Source of the DNA: Vibrio toranzoniae
GTDB lineage: Bacteria > Pseudomonadota > Gammaproteobacteria > Enterobacterales > Vibrionaceae
DNA: 64,000 nt
Direction: 5' to 3'
Assembly (NCBI RefSeq): GCF_024347655.1
Contig: NZ_AP025514.1
Location: 1,116,001-1,180,000 of the forward strand
The notes below the pieces were generated by a model that did no database searches, was not told where the DNA came from, and worked only from the letters and a program-made list of their open reading frames with translations. This document shows, piece after piece, positions 12,101 through 22,038 of the stretch. Numbering within the stretch: position 1 is the stretch's first letter; every line of letters begins with the position of its first letter. The translations under genes and the position numbers were made by a program.

Positions 12101-13409
12101 AAGCTACTCTCTCGATAAAGTGGAATTGGTGACTGGCGTTAAAGCAGAAGACATCTTCGCGATGGCGCGCTTGATCGGTACGGCAAAACGCACGGCGGTG
12201 TATTACTCCATGGGTATCACGCAACACACCACTGGCCACGACAATGTTCGCTCGATTGCTAACCTGCAGCTCTTGTGTGGCAACATCGGTATTGAAGGTG
12301 GTGGTATCAACCCACTGCGTGGCCAATCCAATGTTCAAGGTGCGTGCGACATGGGCGCATTGCCAAACAACCTGCCAGGCTATCAGAAAGTGTATAACCC
12401 AATGGTCCGCCAAAAGTTCGCGATGGAGTGGGGCGTTGCTGATTTGCCTGCTGAAACGGGGTTAACGTTGACCGAGATTATTGATGGTGCGTGTAATCGA
12501 GATGTACGTGGTTTATACGTGATGGGTGAAAATCCAGTGCTCAGTGATCCAAACCAAGCGCACGTGATTGAAGGGCTTGCAGCGTTAGATTTCCTAGTGG
12601 TTCAAGACATCTTCTTAACCGAAACGGCGCAGTATGCCGATGTGGTGCTACCGTCTTGCTCGTTCGCTGAAAAGTCAGGTCACTTTACCAATACTGAGCG
12701 ACGCGTTCAGCGTATTAACCCAGCGGTATTACCTCCAGGTGACGCGAAAGAGGATTGGGTGATTATCCAATTGCTGGCTAATGCGATGGGTGGTGATTGG
12801 AGCTACGATTCAGTTGCGGATATTACCAATGAGATTGCCCGCGTCACGCCACAATATGGTGGTTTACGTTGGGAGAACATAACGGTTAATGGCGTACAGT
12901 GGCCGAGTAATAAGAACAACCCAGACGGCACTCGTATTATGCACCAAACCCAATTCACTCGCGGGCGTGGTCAAATGGAAGCGATTCCGTTTCGATATGC
13001 GGCAGAGCTGCCGGATTCAGAATTCCCATTAGTGCTAACAACGGGGCGGGTATTGGAGCAGTTCCATACCGGAACCATGACGCGTAAAACAAAAGGTCTG
13101 GATAACTTAGCAGGGCCACGAGCGATGGTCAGTGTGCATGATGCTGAATCGTTAGGGATCTCGAATGGTCAGATGCTCAAAGTATTAACGCGTCGTGGTG
13201 AAATTGAAATCGCGGCGTTTGTAACCAAGCGAATGCAGAAAGGCGTGGTGTTTATTCCATTCCATTTCGTGGAGTCTCCTGTGAACCGTTTGACGACAAC
13301 GGCGACAGATCCGCATGCCAAGATCCCGGAGTTTAAGGTGGCTGCTGTGCGTATTGAGCCAATTCGAGAGCTTGAAATTGAAGCTAGAGGGGATGGCCTT
13401 ACGAGCTAG
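9168..13409 (+). CDS. Formate dehydrogenase-like protein: ferredoxin / GltD-like flavoprotein / molybdopterin fusion
   Basis: This is a 1413-residue cytoplasmic fusion with no signal peptide. Residues 1-75 are a 2Fe-2S domain (C34, C45, C48, C61). About 85-165 is the Cys-rich N-terminal cluster domain of GltD-type enzymes. About 190-460 has FAD (VGSGPGGLTAGYY) and NAD(P)H (VIGGGNTAIDCAR) Rossmann motifs. About 640-700 has two 4Fe-4S motifs (CISCGQCIQAC, CVQCGSCIQACP). From about 727 (CTYCGVGC) onward it is a bis-MGD molybdopterin oxidoreductase. At the molybdenum-ligand site the sequence is CARLCHAS: Cys855-His856, where E. coli FdhF has selenocysteine-His. The layout suggests formate oxidation with direct transfer to NAD(P)+ within one chain, but substrate and partner are inferred. 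It is a single-gene unit, with a terminator after it. Confidence 0.8.
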   Translation: MIQIVIDGKFRIVEQGQTVLEAAKTCGLEIPSLCGLNNTTDKVPCDLCVVEVDGMGVTRSCELEVANGLNITTQSKQLTTHRQDALNRIMADHYADCEAPCQTACPAGVDIQSYLHHIAQNDHIKAIEVIKKTLPMPLSIGRVCPAFCETECRRNLVDESIAIRQLKRHAADADLAAQESYMPAKKPNQGKSIAIVGSGPGGLTAGYYLSNEGYDISVYESMPKAGGWLRYGIPEYRLPKSILDKEIELMCRNGMAVACDKKLGVDFTLSDLSRDFDAVCLAVGASQAVEMNYPGSDLGGCYLGVDYLKDYVTDKNFITGKKVAVIGGGNTAIDCARTAVRDGADTTLIYRRTRDEMPAEDYEIEEAEHEGVKFHFLTNPAENIAGENGHVSEIRLERMALGPADASGRRSPKPTGEFFVEAFDTVIAAVSQKPDLSFMDNESLEIPLTRWNTADADPQTMHTGTGNIFSIGDFRRGPATAVEAVGDGRIAAKAIDRFFNGDMENIPAKPFNSRKHKQLKAIDPEQYKSIQSMARKIMPELTPEQREQSFEEVETGFDNADAIAEAARCLECGCQANTNCDLRDYSTEYKATQTHPKYKIDVASNDSWQAIRAEEAKVGLTRQKFAVDDSSEFIIFDANRCISCGQCIQACREQNVHGVLSLMNQSDGKPASRPECRPNFGADKTLMGDSNCVQCGSCIQACPTGAMVDARDRKQGDTDILKKVDTICTYCGVGCKLTMHVDEAKNKIRYIEGGDSPVNEGMLCVKGRFGFDFVGSDARLTTPLIRKDGWLQPASWEEAITLIAEKLTAIKQGFGSNALAGFSSAKTTNEDNYAFQKFIRRELGTNNVDHCARLCHASTVTGLEASLGSGAMTNDIPSIKHSDVIFIIGSDTTSAHPIIGSHIKQAVRHNGARLIVADPKIIDIADHAELYLAHRPGTDVMLINGVMQQIIKHGWYDQEYIEDRVDGFDTLLQEVMSPSYSLDKVELVTGVKAEDIFAMARLIGTAKRTAVYYSMGITQHTTGHDNVRSIANLQLLCGNIGIEGGGINPLRGQSNVQGACDMGALPNNLPGYQKVYNPMVRQKFAMEWGVADLPAETGLTLTEIIDGACNRDVRGLYVMGENPVLSDPNQAHVIEGLAALDFLVVQDIFLTETAQYADVVLPSCSFAEKSGHFTNTERRVQRINPAVLPPGDAKEDWVIIQLLANAMGGDWSYDSVADITNEIARVTPQYGGLRWENITVNGVQWPSNKNNPDGTRIMHQTQFTRGRGQMEAIPFRYAAELPDSEFPLVLTTGRVLEQFHTGTMTRKTKGLDNLAGPRAMVSVHDAESLGISNGQMLKVLTRRGEIEIAAFVTKRMQKGVVFIPFHFVESPVNRLTTTATDPHAKIPEFKVAAVRIEPIRELEIEARGDGLTS

Positions 13410-13426
13410 CTTAAACATCGGGCACT

Positions 13427-13487
13427 AAAAAGCCGCTTAACCGAAGTGTTCAACTTTATGGAAACACTTCAATCATGCGGCTTTTTT
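13427..13487. terminator. Bidirectional terminator between convergent genes
   Basis: The outer stem AAAAAGCCGC / GCGGCTTTTTT encloses an inner stem GAAGTGTT / AACACTTC. A and T runs on the two sides let it serve both the plus-strand dehydrogenase gene and the minus-strand ligase gene. Confidence 0.8.
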
Positions 13488-13543
13488 ATTGAACTCGATT
13501 AGGTATAGAATCATTTACTCAGTGGGTTAACTCTCGGCTTAGA

Positions 13544-14524
13544 TTAGTTTGGAACAATTTCGTTACCGTGAACACCAAACTGCTTAGCAGCGTATGCCAC
13601 GCGCTCTGCTGCTTTCGGATATTCGGCGGGTGTGCCTAGGTTTTCAATATGATGCAAGCGAGGAAGCAAACCCGCGCCGTTTGCAATCTGTATTGCTAAC
13701 CCAGGACGAGCGTTGAGTTCCAGTACCATAGGGCCCTCTTCTTGGTCTAAAACCATGTCAGTACCCATGTAACCAAGACTTGTCATTTCCCAAGCACTTG
13801 ATGCAAGAGTTAGCAGCTTTTCCCAATGCGGCACTTGAAGTAGCGCCAGTTCTTTACCGGTATCTGGGTGGTGAGTCACAGGGTGGTCAAACTGGACCGC
13901 ACGAACGGCTTTTCCGGTGGCAATACAAATACCAACCCCCACAGCGCCTTGGTGCAAGTTTGCCTTGCCGTCAGAAGCAGAAGTGGAAAGGCGCATCATA
14001 GCCATCACAGGATAGCCTTTGAATACGATGATTCGTACATCTGGCACACCTTCATAACTAAAGCCATCGAAACACTCGTCAAACTTGATGAGGTTTTCAA
14101 CTACGGCTACATCGTTCTTGCCACCCAGAGAGAAAAGGCCCGCTAGAGCGTTACTGATATGGCGCTCGACATCTTCTTCATTGATGGTTGAACCAGATGG
14201 CTTGGTATAAACGCCATCCTTGTGAGATGTCACAACAAGGATGCCTTTACCACCACTACCTTGAGCTGGCTTGATTACGAAACCCGGCCACTCTTTAACC
14301 ATCTTGTGGATTGTTTTCACTTCAGCTTGGTGACTAATAACGCCAATCAATTTCGGTACAGTTGCACCAGCCTGTTCTGCAATGATCTTAGTCTTAAGCT
14401 TGTCATCAACGAGTGGATACTTGGAACGATCATTGTAGCGACCAATATAGCTATGGTTACGCTTGTTCATTCCCATAATGCCTTTGTCTTTCAACCTAAA
14501 CGGTGAAGTAAACTGATCAAACAT
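13544..14524 (-). CDS. RimK-related ATP-grasp ligase (alpha-L-glutamate ligase-like)
   Basis: This 326-residue soluble ATP-grasp protein resembles the RimK-related glutamate-ligase-like family. Visible motifs are MGMNKRNHSYIGRYN near the N-terminus, a nucleotide-binding GFVIKPAQGSGGKGILVV (about 85-105), the KGYPVMAMMRLS segment, GVGICIATGK, and the metal-binding end VLELNARPGLAIQIANGAG. Family members form an amide bond between an acid (often glutamate) and an amine using ATP; the substrate here is unknown. The start is fixed by GGAGG, embedded in the end of the upstream gene, 3 bases before the ATG of this one. It is last in an operon with the inactive transglutaminase and the protease. Confidence 0.85.
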   Translation of the reverse strand: MFDQFTSPFRLKDKGIMGMNKRNHSYIGRYNDRSKYPLVDDKLKTKIIAEQAGATVPKLIGVISHQAEVKTIHKMVKEWPGFVIKPAQGSGGKGILVVTSHKDGVYTKPSGSTINEEDVERHISNALAGLFSLGGKNDVAVVENLIKFDECFDGFSYEGVPDVRIIVFKGYPVMAMMRLSTSASDGKANLHQGAVGVGICIATGKAVRAVQFDHPVTHHPDTGKELALLQVPHWEKLLTLASSAWEMTSLGYMGTDMVLDQEEGPMVLELNARPGLAIQIANGAGLLPRLHHIENLGTPAEYPKAAERVAYAAKQFGVHGNEIVPN

Positions 14525-14527
14525 AAC

Positions 14528-16033
14528 TTAGTCCTCCGCTAGCGGTTTAAAGCGACGAAGCTCGGTTAGACGGTAGCCAGTATAGTTACCTAGTAGCAAG
14601 ATGGTCGCTAGAATAACAAGCTGTAGACCAATAAAGTTAAACGTTAAGTGCTGAATGAATGGGTTCGTCATGCCTAAATAAACAAGAATAGCGGTAAACA
14701 GAGAACCACCACCTTGTAACACGACTTCTTTCGCGCCTTCTTCTTCCCATAGAATAGACATACGTTCGATAGTCCAAGATAGGATGATCATTGGGAAGAA
14801 CGTAATGGATAGACCTTCTGTCAGACCGACTTTAAATGCGACCACGGTAAACACGGAGATGATCATGATTACTGTAATGATGACGGCGGATATCCTAGCT
14901 ACCAGGAGTAAGTTGAGTTTTGATAAGTAACTTCGTATCACCAGACCGGTACCGACAATTAATAGGAAACCGACAATACCCGTTATTAATTGTGTTTGAA
15001 CAAACGCCACCGCAATCAGAACTGGCATGAACGTACCAGATGTTTTCAAACCGATGATCACGCGTAGGAACACAACAATCAGTGCACCGATAGGAATAAG
15101 CATGATGGTTTTGAACATCGCTTGCTCTTCTAGCGGCAGGCTGTGAATCGATAAGTTCAATAATCGATCAGCTGAAACCTTGTTGTTGGTTGCTTCAGTT
15201 GGAGATACTTCCTGAGCAATCATAGAGAAATGAACTTTACTGTTCTGACCACCAACAACATCGAGTAGAGAAACGTTGGATTCATCCCAGATAAGTAGGT
15301 TTGGTTGAACTTGTCGTTGACTCGACTCTGGAGAGAACAAAATCCACTGGTCATTGTCCCAGATTTGGATCATGTGTTGGATTGATTGTCGACGACGTCC
15401 ATCTTCCAATTCAATAACACCGACTACTTTGTTGTGAATTTTGGCTGTCGAAAGTAGCTTGTGTGTCGCTTCAACTTTCGTCATATTATTCAGAATTAGC
15501 GCAGAGTTTTGGCTGTCTGGATCGTTAAGCGTTTTAATCAACTCACGAGTAAAGGTTAGGTTGTCTGCGGAACGCTTTGTCGCTCTATCAATCAGAGCAA
15601 GAGATGCCGCTTCTTCTGGACCGTCGAAGCTTGGTTTCGTTATTTCACCTTCTGGTGGTATATCGTTTACTTTAGCTTGGTTGTCGACTAGAAACTGTGT
15701 TTTGTAGTAGATGGTTTGAGGACCATCTGCATAACGAATAGACCACTCTGCGCGGCGACCTGACTCTGTATTCAAGTAGGAGATACCGTAGCCTGGTGAT
15801 GAAGCTGATTCACCGATAAGTGTGTAATTAGACTGAGTGTGAGGAGCTGCTAATGAAACCTTTGCTTCTTTACCTATTGCATTGAATTCGATACGAGCTT
15901 CAATGTCCCATACTTGTCTAGTTTCTCCTGGAGTCCAAGGTACACCGTAGGTTGTATGCCTAAACATACTTAGCGTTATACCTGCCACAATGAGCAGGAA
16001 AATAGAGATATAAAATGGAATTCTTGACGTCAT
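14528..16033 (-). CDS. Inactive transglutaminase fused to seven transmembrane helices
   Basis: This is a 501-residue membrane protein. One N-terminal helix (about residues 5-23) is followed by an extracytoplasmic domain to about residue 310. This is the transglutaminase-like fold called inactive in the Pfam description (Transglut_i_TM), and I see no Cys-His-Asp triad. About seven hydrophobic segments follow (about 312-490; 7TM_transglut), including the GTFMPVLIAVAFVQ and LSITFFPMIILSWTIERMS segments. It ends 3 bases before the ligase start and begins 17 bases after the protease stop. Its role is unproven. A plausible role is binding a peptide or cell-wall substrate outside the membrane and linking it to the cytoplasmic ligase. 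Confidence 0.85.
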   Translation of the reverse strand: MTSRIPFYISIFLLIVAGITLSMFRHTTYGVPWTPGETRQVWDIEARIEFNAIGKEAKVSLAAPHTQSNYTLIGESASSPGYGISYLNTESGRRAEWSIRYADGPQTIYYKTQFLVDNQAKVNDIPPEGEITKPSFDGPEEAASLALIDRATKRSADNLTFTRELIKTLNDPDSQNSALILNNMTKVEATHKLLSTAKIHNKVVGVIELEDGRRRQSIQHMIQIWDNDQWILFSPESSQRQVQPNLLIWDESNVSLLDVVGGQNSKVHFSMIAQEVSPTEATNNKVSADRLLNLSIHSLPLEEQAMFKTIMLIPIGALIVVFLRVIIGLKTSGTFMPVLIAVAFVQTQLITGIVGFLLIVGTGLVIRSYLSKLNLLLVARISAVIITVIMIISVFTVVAFKVGLTEGLSITFFPMIILSWTIERMSILWEEEGAKEVVLQGGGSLFTAILVYLGMTNPFIQHLTFNFIGLQLVILATILLLGNYTGYRLTELRRFKPLAED

Positions 16034-16050
16034 AGCTTGCCCTACTATTG

Positions 16051-16791
16051 TTATTTAGCTTCCGTTTGTACGTACGTTTTGCTTACATCCACTAGCGCGA
16101 TGTCTTTGATAAATTCGCGCCCTAGTAATACAGGGTGACTCATTTGAGAGCGATCCGCCAATGTAAATTGCGCTTTTTCATGGATTTTTCCAACTTTCAC
16201 CCATAATTCAATCACCGCTCTTCGCTCTGTCTGATCATTAGTTGATTGTCGGATTTTCACATAACGTATAACAGGTGCTTCGATCCATTTTTGTTCTTTT
16301 TCTGCTTCTGCTTGGTCGTCTAGGTGGAATTTAACCCAGTCCTTACCGTTACGTTCGAATTCTTTAATATCGACGGCATTTAAAGAAGAGGTGGTTGCGC
16401 CGGTATCAACACGAGCGTCAAAGCTTTGTTTTATCGAGTCGATAAACACCTTTTCGATTCCACCTAGGATGGTAGGTTGTAACGTAGGGGTGACAGGGTC
16501 AGCGGCAACGACTTGAGGTTCTTCTTCCTCTTGCTCTTCAATAACCTTGTGTTCAATACGAGTTAGATGAGCATCTAGTTGACTGGAAAGAGTCGTAATT
16601 TCATCTTCTAGGCTTTCAATATAGTCGCTTTGGTTACTCATTTGTAGTTCAAGATTCTGAACTTTATTTGCGATGTTTGCCTCTGAGTGGGAAATTGCGT
16701 CGAGCGTTTCTTGGTGGTAGGTCGCACCGTTAGTGAGGGTGCAGCCAGAGAGCAAACCCACCGCCACAATTGGCGATAATCGCTTAAACAT
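16051..16791 (-). CDS. Lipoprotein with coiled coil and retropepsin-like protease domain (Zn_protease/RimB family)
   Basis: Starting at ATG 16791 (AAAGG just upstream), the 246-residue product has a lipoprotein signal MFKRLSPIVAVGLLSGC, so Cys17 is the likely lipidated residue. Residues about 35-80 look coiled-coil, followed by a Glu-rich linker. The C-terminal domain (about 105-240) contains the retropepsin-type catalytic motif DTGATTSSLNA, the block WVKFHLDD and PVLLGREFIKDIALVDV. The family was once called ATP-dependent zinc protease (DUF785), but the motif is that of an aspartic protease. It is first gene of the three-gene unit, so expected on the periplasmic face of a membrane near the transglutaminase-like protein. 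An upstream Met 11 codons earlier would spoil the signal peptide. Confidence 0.85.
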   Translation of the reverse strand: MFKRLSPIVAVGLLSGCTLTNGATYHQETLDAISHSEANIANKVQNLELQMSNQSDYIESLEDEITTLSSQLDAHLTRIEHKVIEEQEEEEPQVVAADPVTPTLQPTILGGIEKVFIDSIKQSFDARVDTGATTSSLNAVDIKEFERNGKDWVKFHLDDQAEAEKEQKWIEAPVIRYVKIRQSTNDQTERRAVIELWVKVGKIHEKAQFTLADRSQMSHPVLLGREFIKDIALVDVSKTYVQTEAK

Positions 16792-16991
16792 AAAAAAACC
16801 TTTGGGAATTAGAGAATAGTTCATACTATTTAGCAGTTTATCCTACAGGAAAGGATGCGTGAAGCATCCTAATGTTAGAGTCTGGTCATATTGAATCGCA
16901 ATGTGAGCGCTACGCCAATTATCGCAATCTGAAATAGCTTACTTATTAAACAGACGTCAATTTTGGGGCTCTTTGATCAAAGTGTACTGCG

Positions 16992-17032
16992 AAAAAATGA
17001 TGGGTTCACAAGTAAAATAAACCATCATTTTC
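16992..17032 (-). terminator. Terminator downstream of cmoB
   Basis: Stem AAAATGATGGTTT / AACCCATCATTTTTT read on the minus strand, with a T run after it and a loop of about 12 bases. It lies 33 bases past the cmoB stop. The remaining 200 bases up to the protease gene show no gene. Confidence 0.7.
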
Positions 17033-17064
17033 CCTCAGGAACTATTGCGTTATGGGCAGAGTAT

Positions 17065-18036
17065 CTATGGCTTTGTTGCTACCAAAATCGCACGTCTTGG
17101 TGCAGGGTGACCTTCAACCGTTTTACTCGGATCGTTCGGATCTAGGTAATCTGGCAGAGAGTTGTGTGTCATCCATTCTGTTGTGCGTTGTTCACCAATT
17201 GTCGTGACATTTTCGTCAACGATACGAACGTCTTCAAAGCCAACCTGTTCAAGCCAACATTTCAGTGCTCGAGCTGAAGGGAAGAAGTAGACGTTTCTCA
17301 TCTGAGCGTAACGGTCAACAGGAACTAGAACTGCATTTTCATCGCCTTCAATCACTAAGGTTTCAAGCACTAACTCACCGCCAGACACCAATTGGTCTTT
17401 CAGTTGAATTAAGTGATCAAGCGGTGAACGGCGGTGGTACAGCACGCCCATGCTAAATACTGTGTCGTAGGCTTCCAATTTTGGGAGTTGCTCTATGCCT
17501 AGAGGTAAAAGGTGAGCACGTTGGTCATCGCCCATTAACTTACGGATAGCTTCAAACTGAACCAAGAAAAGGTGAGAAGGGTCGATACCTACGGTTAGAC
17601 GAGCGCCTTCACCAAGCATGCGCCACATGTGGTAGCCATTGCCACAACCCACATCGAGCACAGAACGGTTTTTAAGTGGTGAGATATGTGGAAGCACGCG
17701 ATCCCATTTCCAGTCACTGCGCCATTCCGTATCGATATGAATGTCGTGAACCGTGTAAGGGCCTTTTCTCCAAGGGTGGAAAGTCTTCAGTAAGCTTTCT
17801 AACTTTTTAAGCTCACCTGTGTGGAACGGTGTAGAGCTGCCAATGGTCACTGAGTTTTTCAGATCAATTTGGTCAGGCACACCTTGTGGAATCTTGTTTA
17901 GTGCTCGTAACCAACGGTCGAAGTCACCGTGCTCTGCATTTTGCCAATCGGTCAGTTGCTGTGGCAGGACGTTTAACCACGGCTGAAGGCGAGTATCTTG
18001 GGCGATAAGTTGATAAAAATTAGCAAAATTAAACAT
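17065..18036 (-). CDS. cmoB: tRNA U34 carboxymethyltransferase CmoB
   Basis: This 323-residue cytoplasmic enzyme transfers the carboxymethyl group of carboxy-SAM to 5-hydroxyuridine at tRNA position 34, giving cmo5U. Conserved blocks are [20 protein letters not shown] (about 92-111), the SAM-type motif [43 protein letters not shown] and ETLVIEGD. Length equals E. coli CmoB. It lies 113 bases downstream of cmoA, the carboxy-SAM synthase, so the two steps are adjacent; CmoM for the final methylation is encoded near 1.4 kb. The ribosome-binding site is weak. Confidence 0.95.
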   Translation of the reverse strand: MFNFANFYQLIAQDTRLQPWLNVLPQQLTDWQNAEHGDFDRWLRALNKIPQGVPDQIDLKNSVTIGSSTPFHTGELKKLESLLKTFHPWRKGPYTVHDIHIDTEWRSDWKWDRVLPHISPLKNRSVLDVGCGNGYHMWRMLGEGARLTVGIDPSHLFLVQFEAIRKLMGDDQRAHLLPLGIEQLPKLEAYDTVFSMGVLYHRRSPLDHLIQLKDQLVSGGELVLETLVIEGDENAVLVPVDRYAQMRNVYFFPSARALKCWLEQVGFEDVRIVDENVTTIGEQRTTEWMTHNSLPDYLDPNDPSKTVEGHPAPRRAILVATKP

Positions 18037-18149
18037 GGGTAATATAAACCGTTGTGGAATTCATAATGTGTGTGACGCTGAGCATCACAGCACAGGAAAT
18101 TAGTGGTTAAAGTCCGAATGAATCGTCTCTAACTGATTATGTTTGTGTT

Positions 18150-18896
<747 letters not shown>

Positions 18897-19017
18897 TCAG
18901 CGTAATTGGTCCGAAATTCGTACCAAATAAAAGGGGGCGTATTTTACGTAAAAAAAAGACTGCTGTCACGAAAACTGAGATTAGTCCTGATGTTTGGCTC
19001 TATACCAGAGAGTGGGA

Positions 19018-19953
19018 TTAAAACATTGAGATTTGGTGATTGCCTTTCTGAGCTGGAAACTGAGCGAGTTCGGGCAATAATAATGACGTATTTTCAGATA
19101 CTTGCTTTTGCAATCGCTGATATATATCAATTGCAAGTTCAGGCGCGTGGTTGTTGTCTGGCGTGTGGATCATCAAATACGGTTGTTTGCCTTCACTAAG
19201 CCAGTTTGGAATTTTGTTAAACCATGGCTTAAAAAACTCGATGTTAGGCTCTTGATCAGGGTGGCCAATGAAGCGAATCATCGGGTTGTTGGCGGTTGCA
19301 ATCGCATGAACGGGTACGCGTGGCTTTTTCTGATGCGCATCGATCACTGCCTCTGTGGTTGGCGGCGCGGAAAATACCGGGCGGCTATCCATAATGATGC
19401 GATTGATGCCTTCTTCTACGAGCCATTGATTGAAACGTTTTTCGGCATCACCTTTGTCAAAGAAACCCAAGTGACGGACTTCAACACCAAGCTGCATGTC
19501 TTTTGGAAATAACGTACAAAACTTTTGCAGCACTGGGAGCATGCTAGGTTCAAAGCTGTGCGGTAGCTGAATCGTCCATTGACCAATGCGATCATGCAGT
19601 GGTGACATGGTCATTAAGAACTCTTTGAGTTCGGCTTGGCAATGCCTGAGTTGTTGCTGGTGGGTGATGAATTTAGGTAGCTTGAAAGTGAACTTGAAGT
19701 CGTCGTGACTGGCGGCTTTCCAGTTATGAACGGTAGACATACTTGGCGTAGCGTAAAAGGTCGTGTTGCCTTCAACGGTATGAAAAACTTGGGTGTATTT
19801 TTCTAGACGCTCTGCAGGCTTTGTCCCCTTGCCATAGAACTGACTTTGCCACTCAGAATGAGACCACATGGTTAAGCCAAGTCTTAGAGGTAAAGTTTCC
19901 ATTGTTATTACACCGTTAGTTATCACGCTATTAGTCATCGCGTCATTAGTCAT
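19018..19953 (-). CDS. yecE: DUF72 family protein YecE
   Basis: This DUF72 protein has a TIM-barrel-like fold and no firmly established activity. Characteristic blocks are LGLTMWSHSEWQSQFYG, VEGNTTFYATPS, FKFTFKLPKFITH, LGVEVRHLGFF, IIMDSRPVF and PYLMIHTPDNNHAPELA. The longest frame gives 311 residues, but the family homology begins near Met18 (ATG at 19902, METLPLRLG). The first 17 codons are an imperfect 15-base tandem repeat (MTNDA-MTNSV-ITNGV), so the true start may be 19902; none of the candidate starts has a convincing ribosome-binding site. It is divergent from aspS and upstream of cmoA. Confidence 0.85.
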   Translation of the reverse strand: MTNDAMTNSVITNGVITMETLPLRLGLTMWSHSEWQSQFYGKGTKPAERLEKYTQVFHTVEGNTTFYATPSMSTVHNWKAASHDDFKFTFKLPKFITHQQQLRHCQAELKEFLMTMSPLHDRIGQWTIQLPHSFEPSMLPVLQKFCTLFPKDMQLGVEVRHLGFFDKGDAEKRFNQWLVEEGINRIIMDSRPVFSAPPTTEAVIDAHQKKPRVPVHAIATANNPMIRFIGHPDQEPNIEFFKPWFNKIPNWLSEGKQPYLMIHTPDNNHAPELAIDIYQRLQKQVSENTSLLLPELAQFPAQKGNHQISMF

Positions 19954-20231
19954 TACAAAAAATTTTAGTTGAAGTGCAAATCTACTGTACGAGACTTTTG
20001 CCGATTACGGTACTTTCGAGATATAATTATGCCAAATTTTTTGGTTTTGATGAATCTTTGTGCACTTGGTGGACTAAAAAGCAGCAAAGCCAGATAAAAC
20101 ATAATAAATTCGAATGTGGAAGGTCGATTTTAAGCGAGTTTCCGCGTATAAATGTTCCTTTGCTCTGTTGTGTGGAATGACCACTGACAGCTTGGAAATT
20201 AGTAAATTATTAAGAGATTGGGAAATTCATT

Positions 20232-22004
20232 ATGCGTACCCATTACTGTGGTAACCTGAACAAGTCCCTGGCGGGACAAACTGTAGAACTGTGCGGCTGG
20301 GTAAACCGTCGCCGTGATTTAGGCGGTCTTATCTTTATTGATATGCGTGATCGTGAAGGCATCGTTCAGGTTGTTGTCGATCCAGATATGAAAGATATCT
20401 TCCCGATCGCTAACCAATTGCGTAATGAATTCTGTATCAAATTTACTGGTGAAGTGCGTGTTCGTCCTGACAGCCAAGTAAATAAAGACATGGCTACTGG
20501 TGAAGTAGAGCTTTACGCGACTGGTCTAGAAATCATCAACCGTTCAGAGTCGCTTCCACTAGATTTCAACCAAACGAACTCTGAAGAGCAGCGTCTAAAG
20601 TACCGTTACATCGATCTTCGTCGTCCAGAGATGAGTGACCGCATTAAGCTTCGTGCTCGTGCTTCTAGCTTCGTTCGTCGTTTCCTTGATGAGAACCTAT
20701 TCCTAGACATCGAGACTCCAGTACTAACGAAAGCAACGCCAGAAGGCGCTCGCGATTACCTAGTACCAAGCCGTGTTCACAAAGGCAGCTTCTACGCGCT
20801 TCCTCAATCTCCTCAGCTGTTCAAGCAACTGCTGATGATGTCTGGTTTTGACCGTTACTACCAAATCGTTAAATGTTTCCGTGATGAAGATTTACGTGCT
20901 GACCGTCAGCCTGAATTTACTCAGATCGATATCGAAACATCGTTCATGTCTTCTCAAGAAGTACGTAACATCACTGAGAAGCTAGTTCACGATATGTGGA
21001 AAGAGCTTCTAGATGTTGAACTTGGTCAATTCCCAGTAATGCCTTTCTCTGAAGCGATTCGTCGTTTCGGTTCTGATAAGCCAGATCTACGTAACCCACT
21101 AGAGTTAGTGGACGTTGCTGACTTAGTTAAAGACGTTGAGTTCAAAGTATTCTCTGGCCCTGCTAACGACGAAAAAGGTCGTGTAGCGGTTATCCGTGTA
21201 CCAGGTGGTGCTAAGCTAACTCGTAAGCAAATCGACGGTTACGCAGAATACGTAAACATCTACGGCGCGAAAGGTCTAGCATGGATGAAGGTTAACGACC
21301 GTGCTGCAGGCATGGAAGGCATTCAATCTCCAGTTGCTAAATTCCTAAGCGAAGACGTCATCAACGGTATTCTAGATCGCACTCAAGCTGAATCTGGCGA
21401 TATCATTCTGTTCGGCGCAGACAAAGCGGGCATCGTTGCTGAAGCAATGGGCGCACTTCGTCTTAAACTAGGTACTGATCTAGAGCTAACAGACACATCT
21501 GCATGGGCTCCACTGTGGGTTGTTGACTTCCCAATGTTCGAAGAAGACGGCGAAGGTAACCTACACGCAATGCACCACCCATTCACATCGCCACTGGGTG
21601 TGAACGCGGAAGAGCTAAAAGCGAACCCAGCAGCAGCAAACTCTGATGCATACGACATGGTAATCAACGGCTACGAAGTAGGCGGTGGTTCTGTACGTAT
21701 TCACAACGCAGAAATGCAAACGGCTGTATTCGGTATCCTAGGTATCGAAGCACAAGAGCAACAAGAGAAGTTCGGCTTCCTACTAGATGCTCTTCAATAC
21801 GGCACTCCACCACACGCTGGTCTAGCATTCGGTCTTGACCGTCTAGCAATGCTACTTTGTGGTACAGAGAATATCCGTGACGTTATCGCATTCCCGAAAA
21901 CAACAGCTGCAGCATGTCTGCTAACAGACGCGCCAAGCCTAGCAAACCCAGCATCACTGGAAGAGCTAGCAATCGCAGTGAAACTAGCGAAGAAAGAAGA
22001 CTAA
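20232..22004 (+). CDS. aspS: Aspartyl-tRNA synthetase
   Basis: This 590-residue class IIb synthetase charges tRNA-Asp in the cytoplasm. The N-terminal OB-fold anticodon-binding domain (about 1-105) includes [18 protein letters not shown]. The catalytic core has motif 1 around [19 protein letters not shown], motif 2 [18 protein letters not shown], the bacterial GAD insertion (about 290-420) and motif 3 [13 protein letters not shown]. Length matches E. coli AspRS (590). It is followed by a strong terminator and then ruvC. The yebC and nudB genes found between aspS and ruvC in E. coli are absent here. Confidence 0.98.
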   Translation: MRTHYCGNLNKSLAGQTVELCGWVNRRRDLGGLIFIDMRDREGIVQVVVDPDMKDIFPIANQLRNEFCIKFTGEVRVRPDSQVNKDMATGEVELYATGLEIINRSESLPLDFNQTNSEEQRLKYRYIDLRRPEMSDRIKLRARASSFVRRFLDENLFLDIETPVLTKATPEGARDYLVPSRVHKGSFYALPQSPQLFKQLLMMSGFDRYYQIVKCFRDEDLRADRQPEFTQIDIETSFMSSQEVRNITEKLVHDMWKELLDVELGQFPVMPFSEAIRRFGSDKPDLRNPLELVDVADLVKDVEFKVFSGPANDEKGRVAVIRVPGGAKLTRKQIDGYAEYVNIYGAKGLAWMKVNDRAAGMEGIQSPVAKFLSEDVINGILDRTQAESGDIILFGADKAGIVAEAMGALRLKLGTDLELTDTSAWAPLWVVDFPMFEEDGEGNLHAMHHPFTSPLGVNAEELKANPAAANSDAYDMVINGYEVGGGSVRIHNAEMQTAVFGILGIEAQEQQEKFGFLLDALQYGTPPHAGLAFGLDRLAMLLCGTENIRDVIAFPKTTAAACLLTDAPSLANPASLEELAIAVKLAKKED

Positions 22005-22038
22005 TCAAACGATTAGCCTAACTTTCTAAAGAGCTTAT

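Noticed and set aside
9168..13409. In-frame selenocysteine in the dehydrogenase gene
   Set aside because: The Mo-ligand codon is TGT (Cys855), and there is no internal TGA in frame.
18071..18089. TGTGA ... TCACA inverted pair between cmoA and cmoB, read as a CRP site
   Set aside because: The spacer is nine bases, not six, which does not fit CRP.
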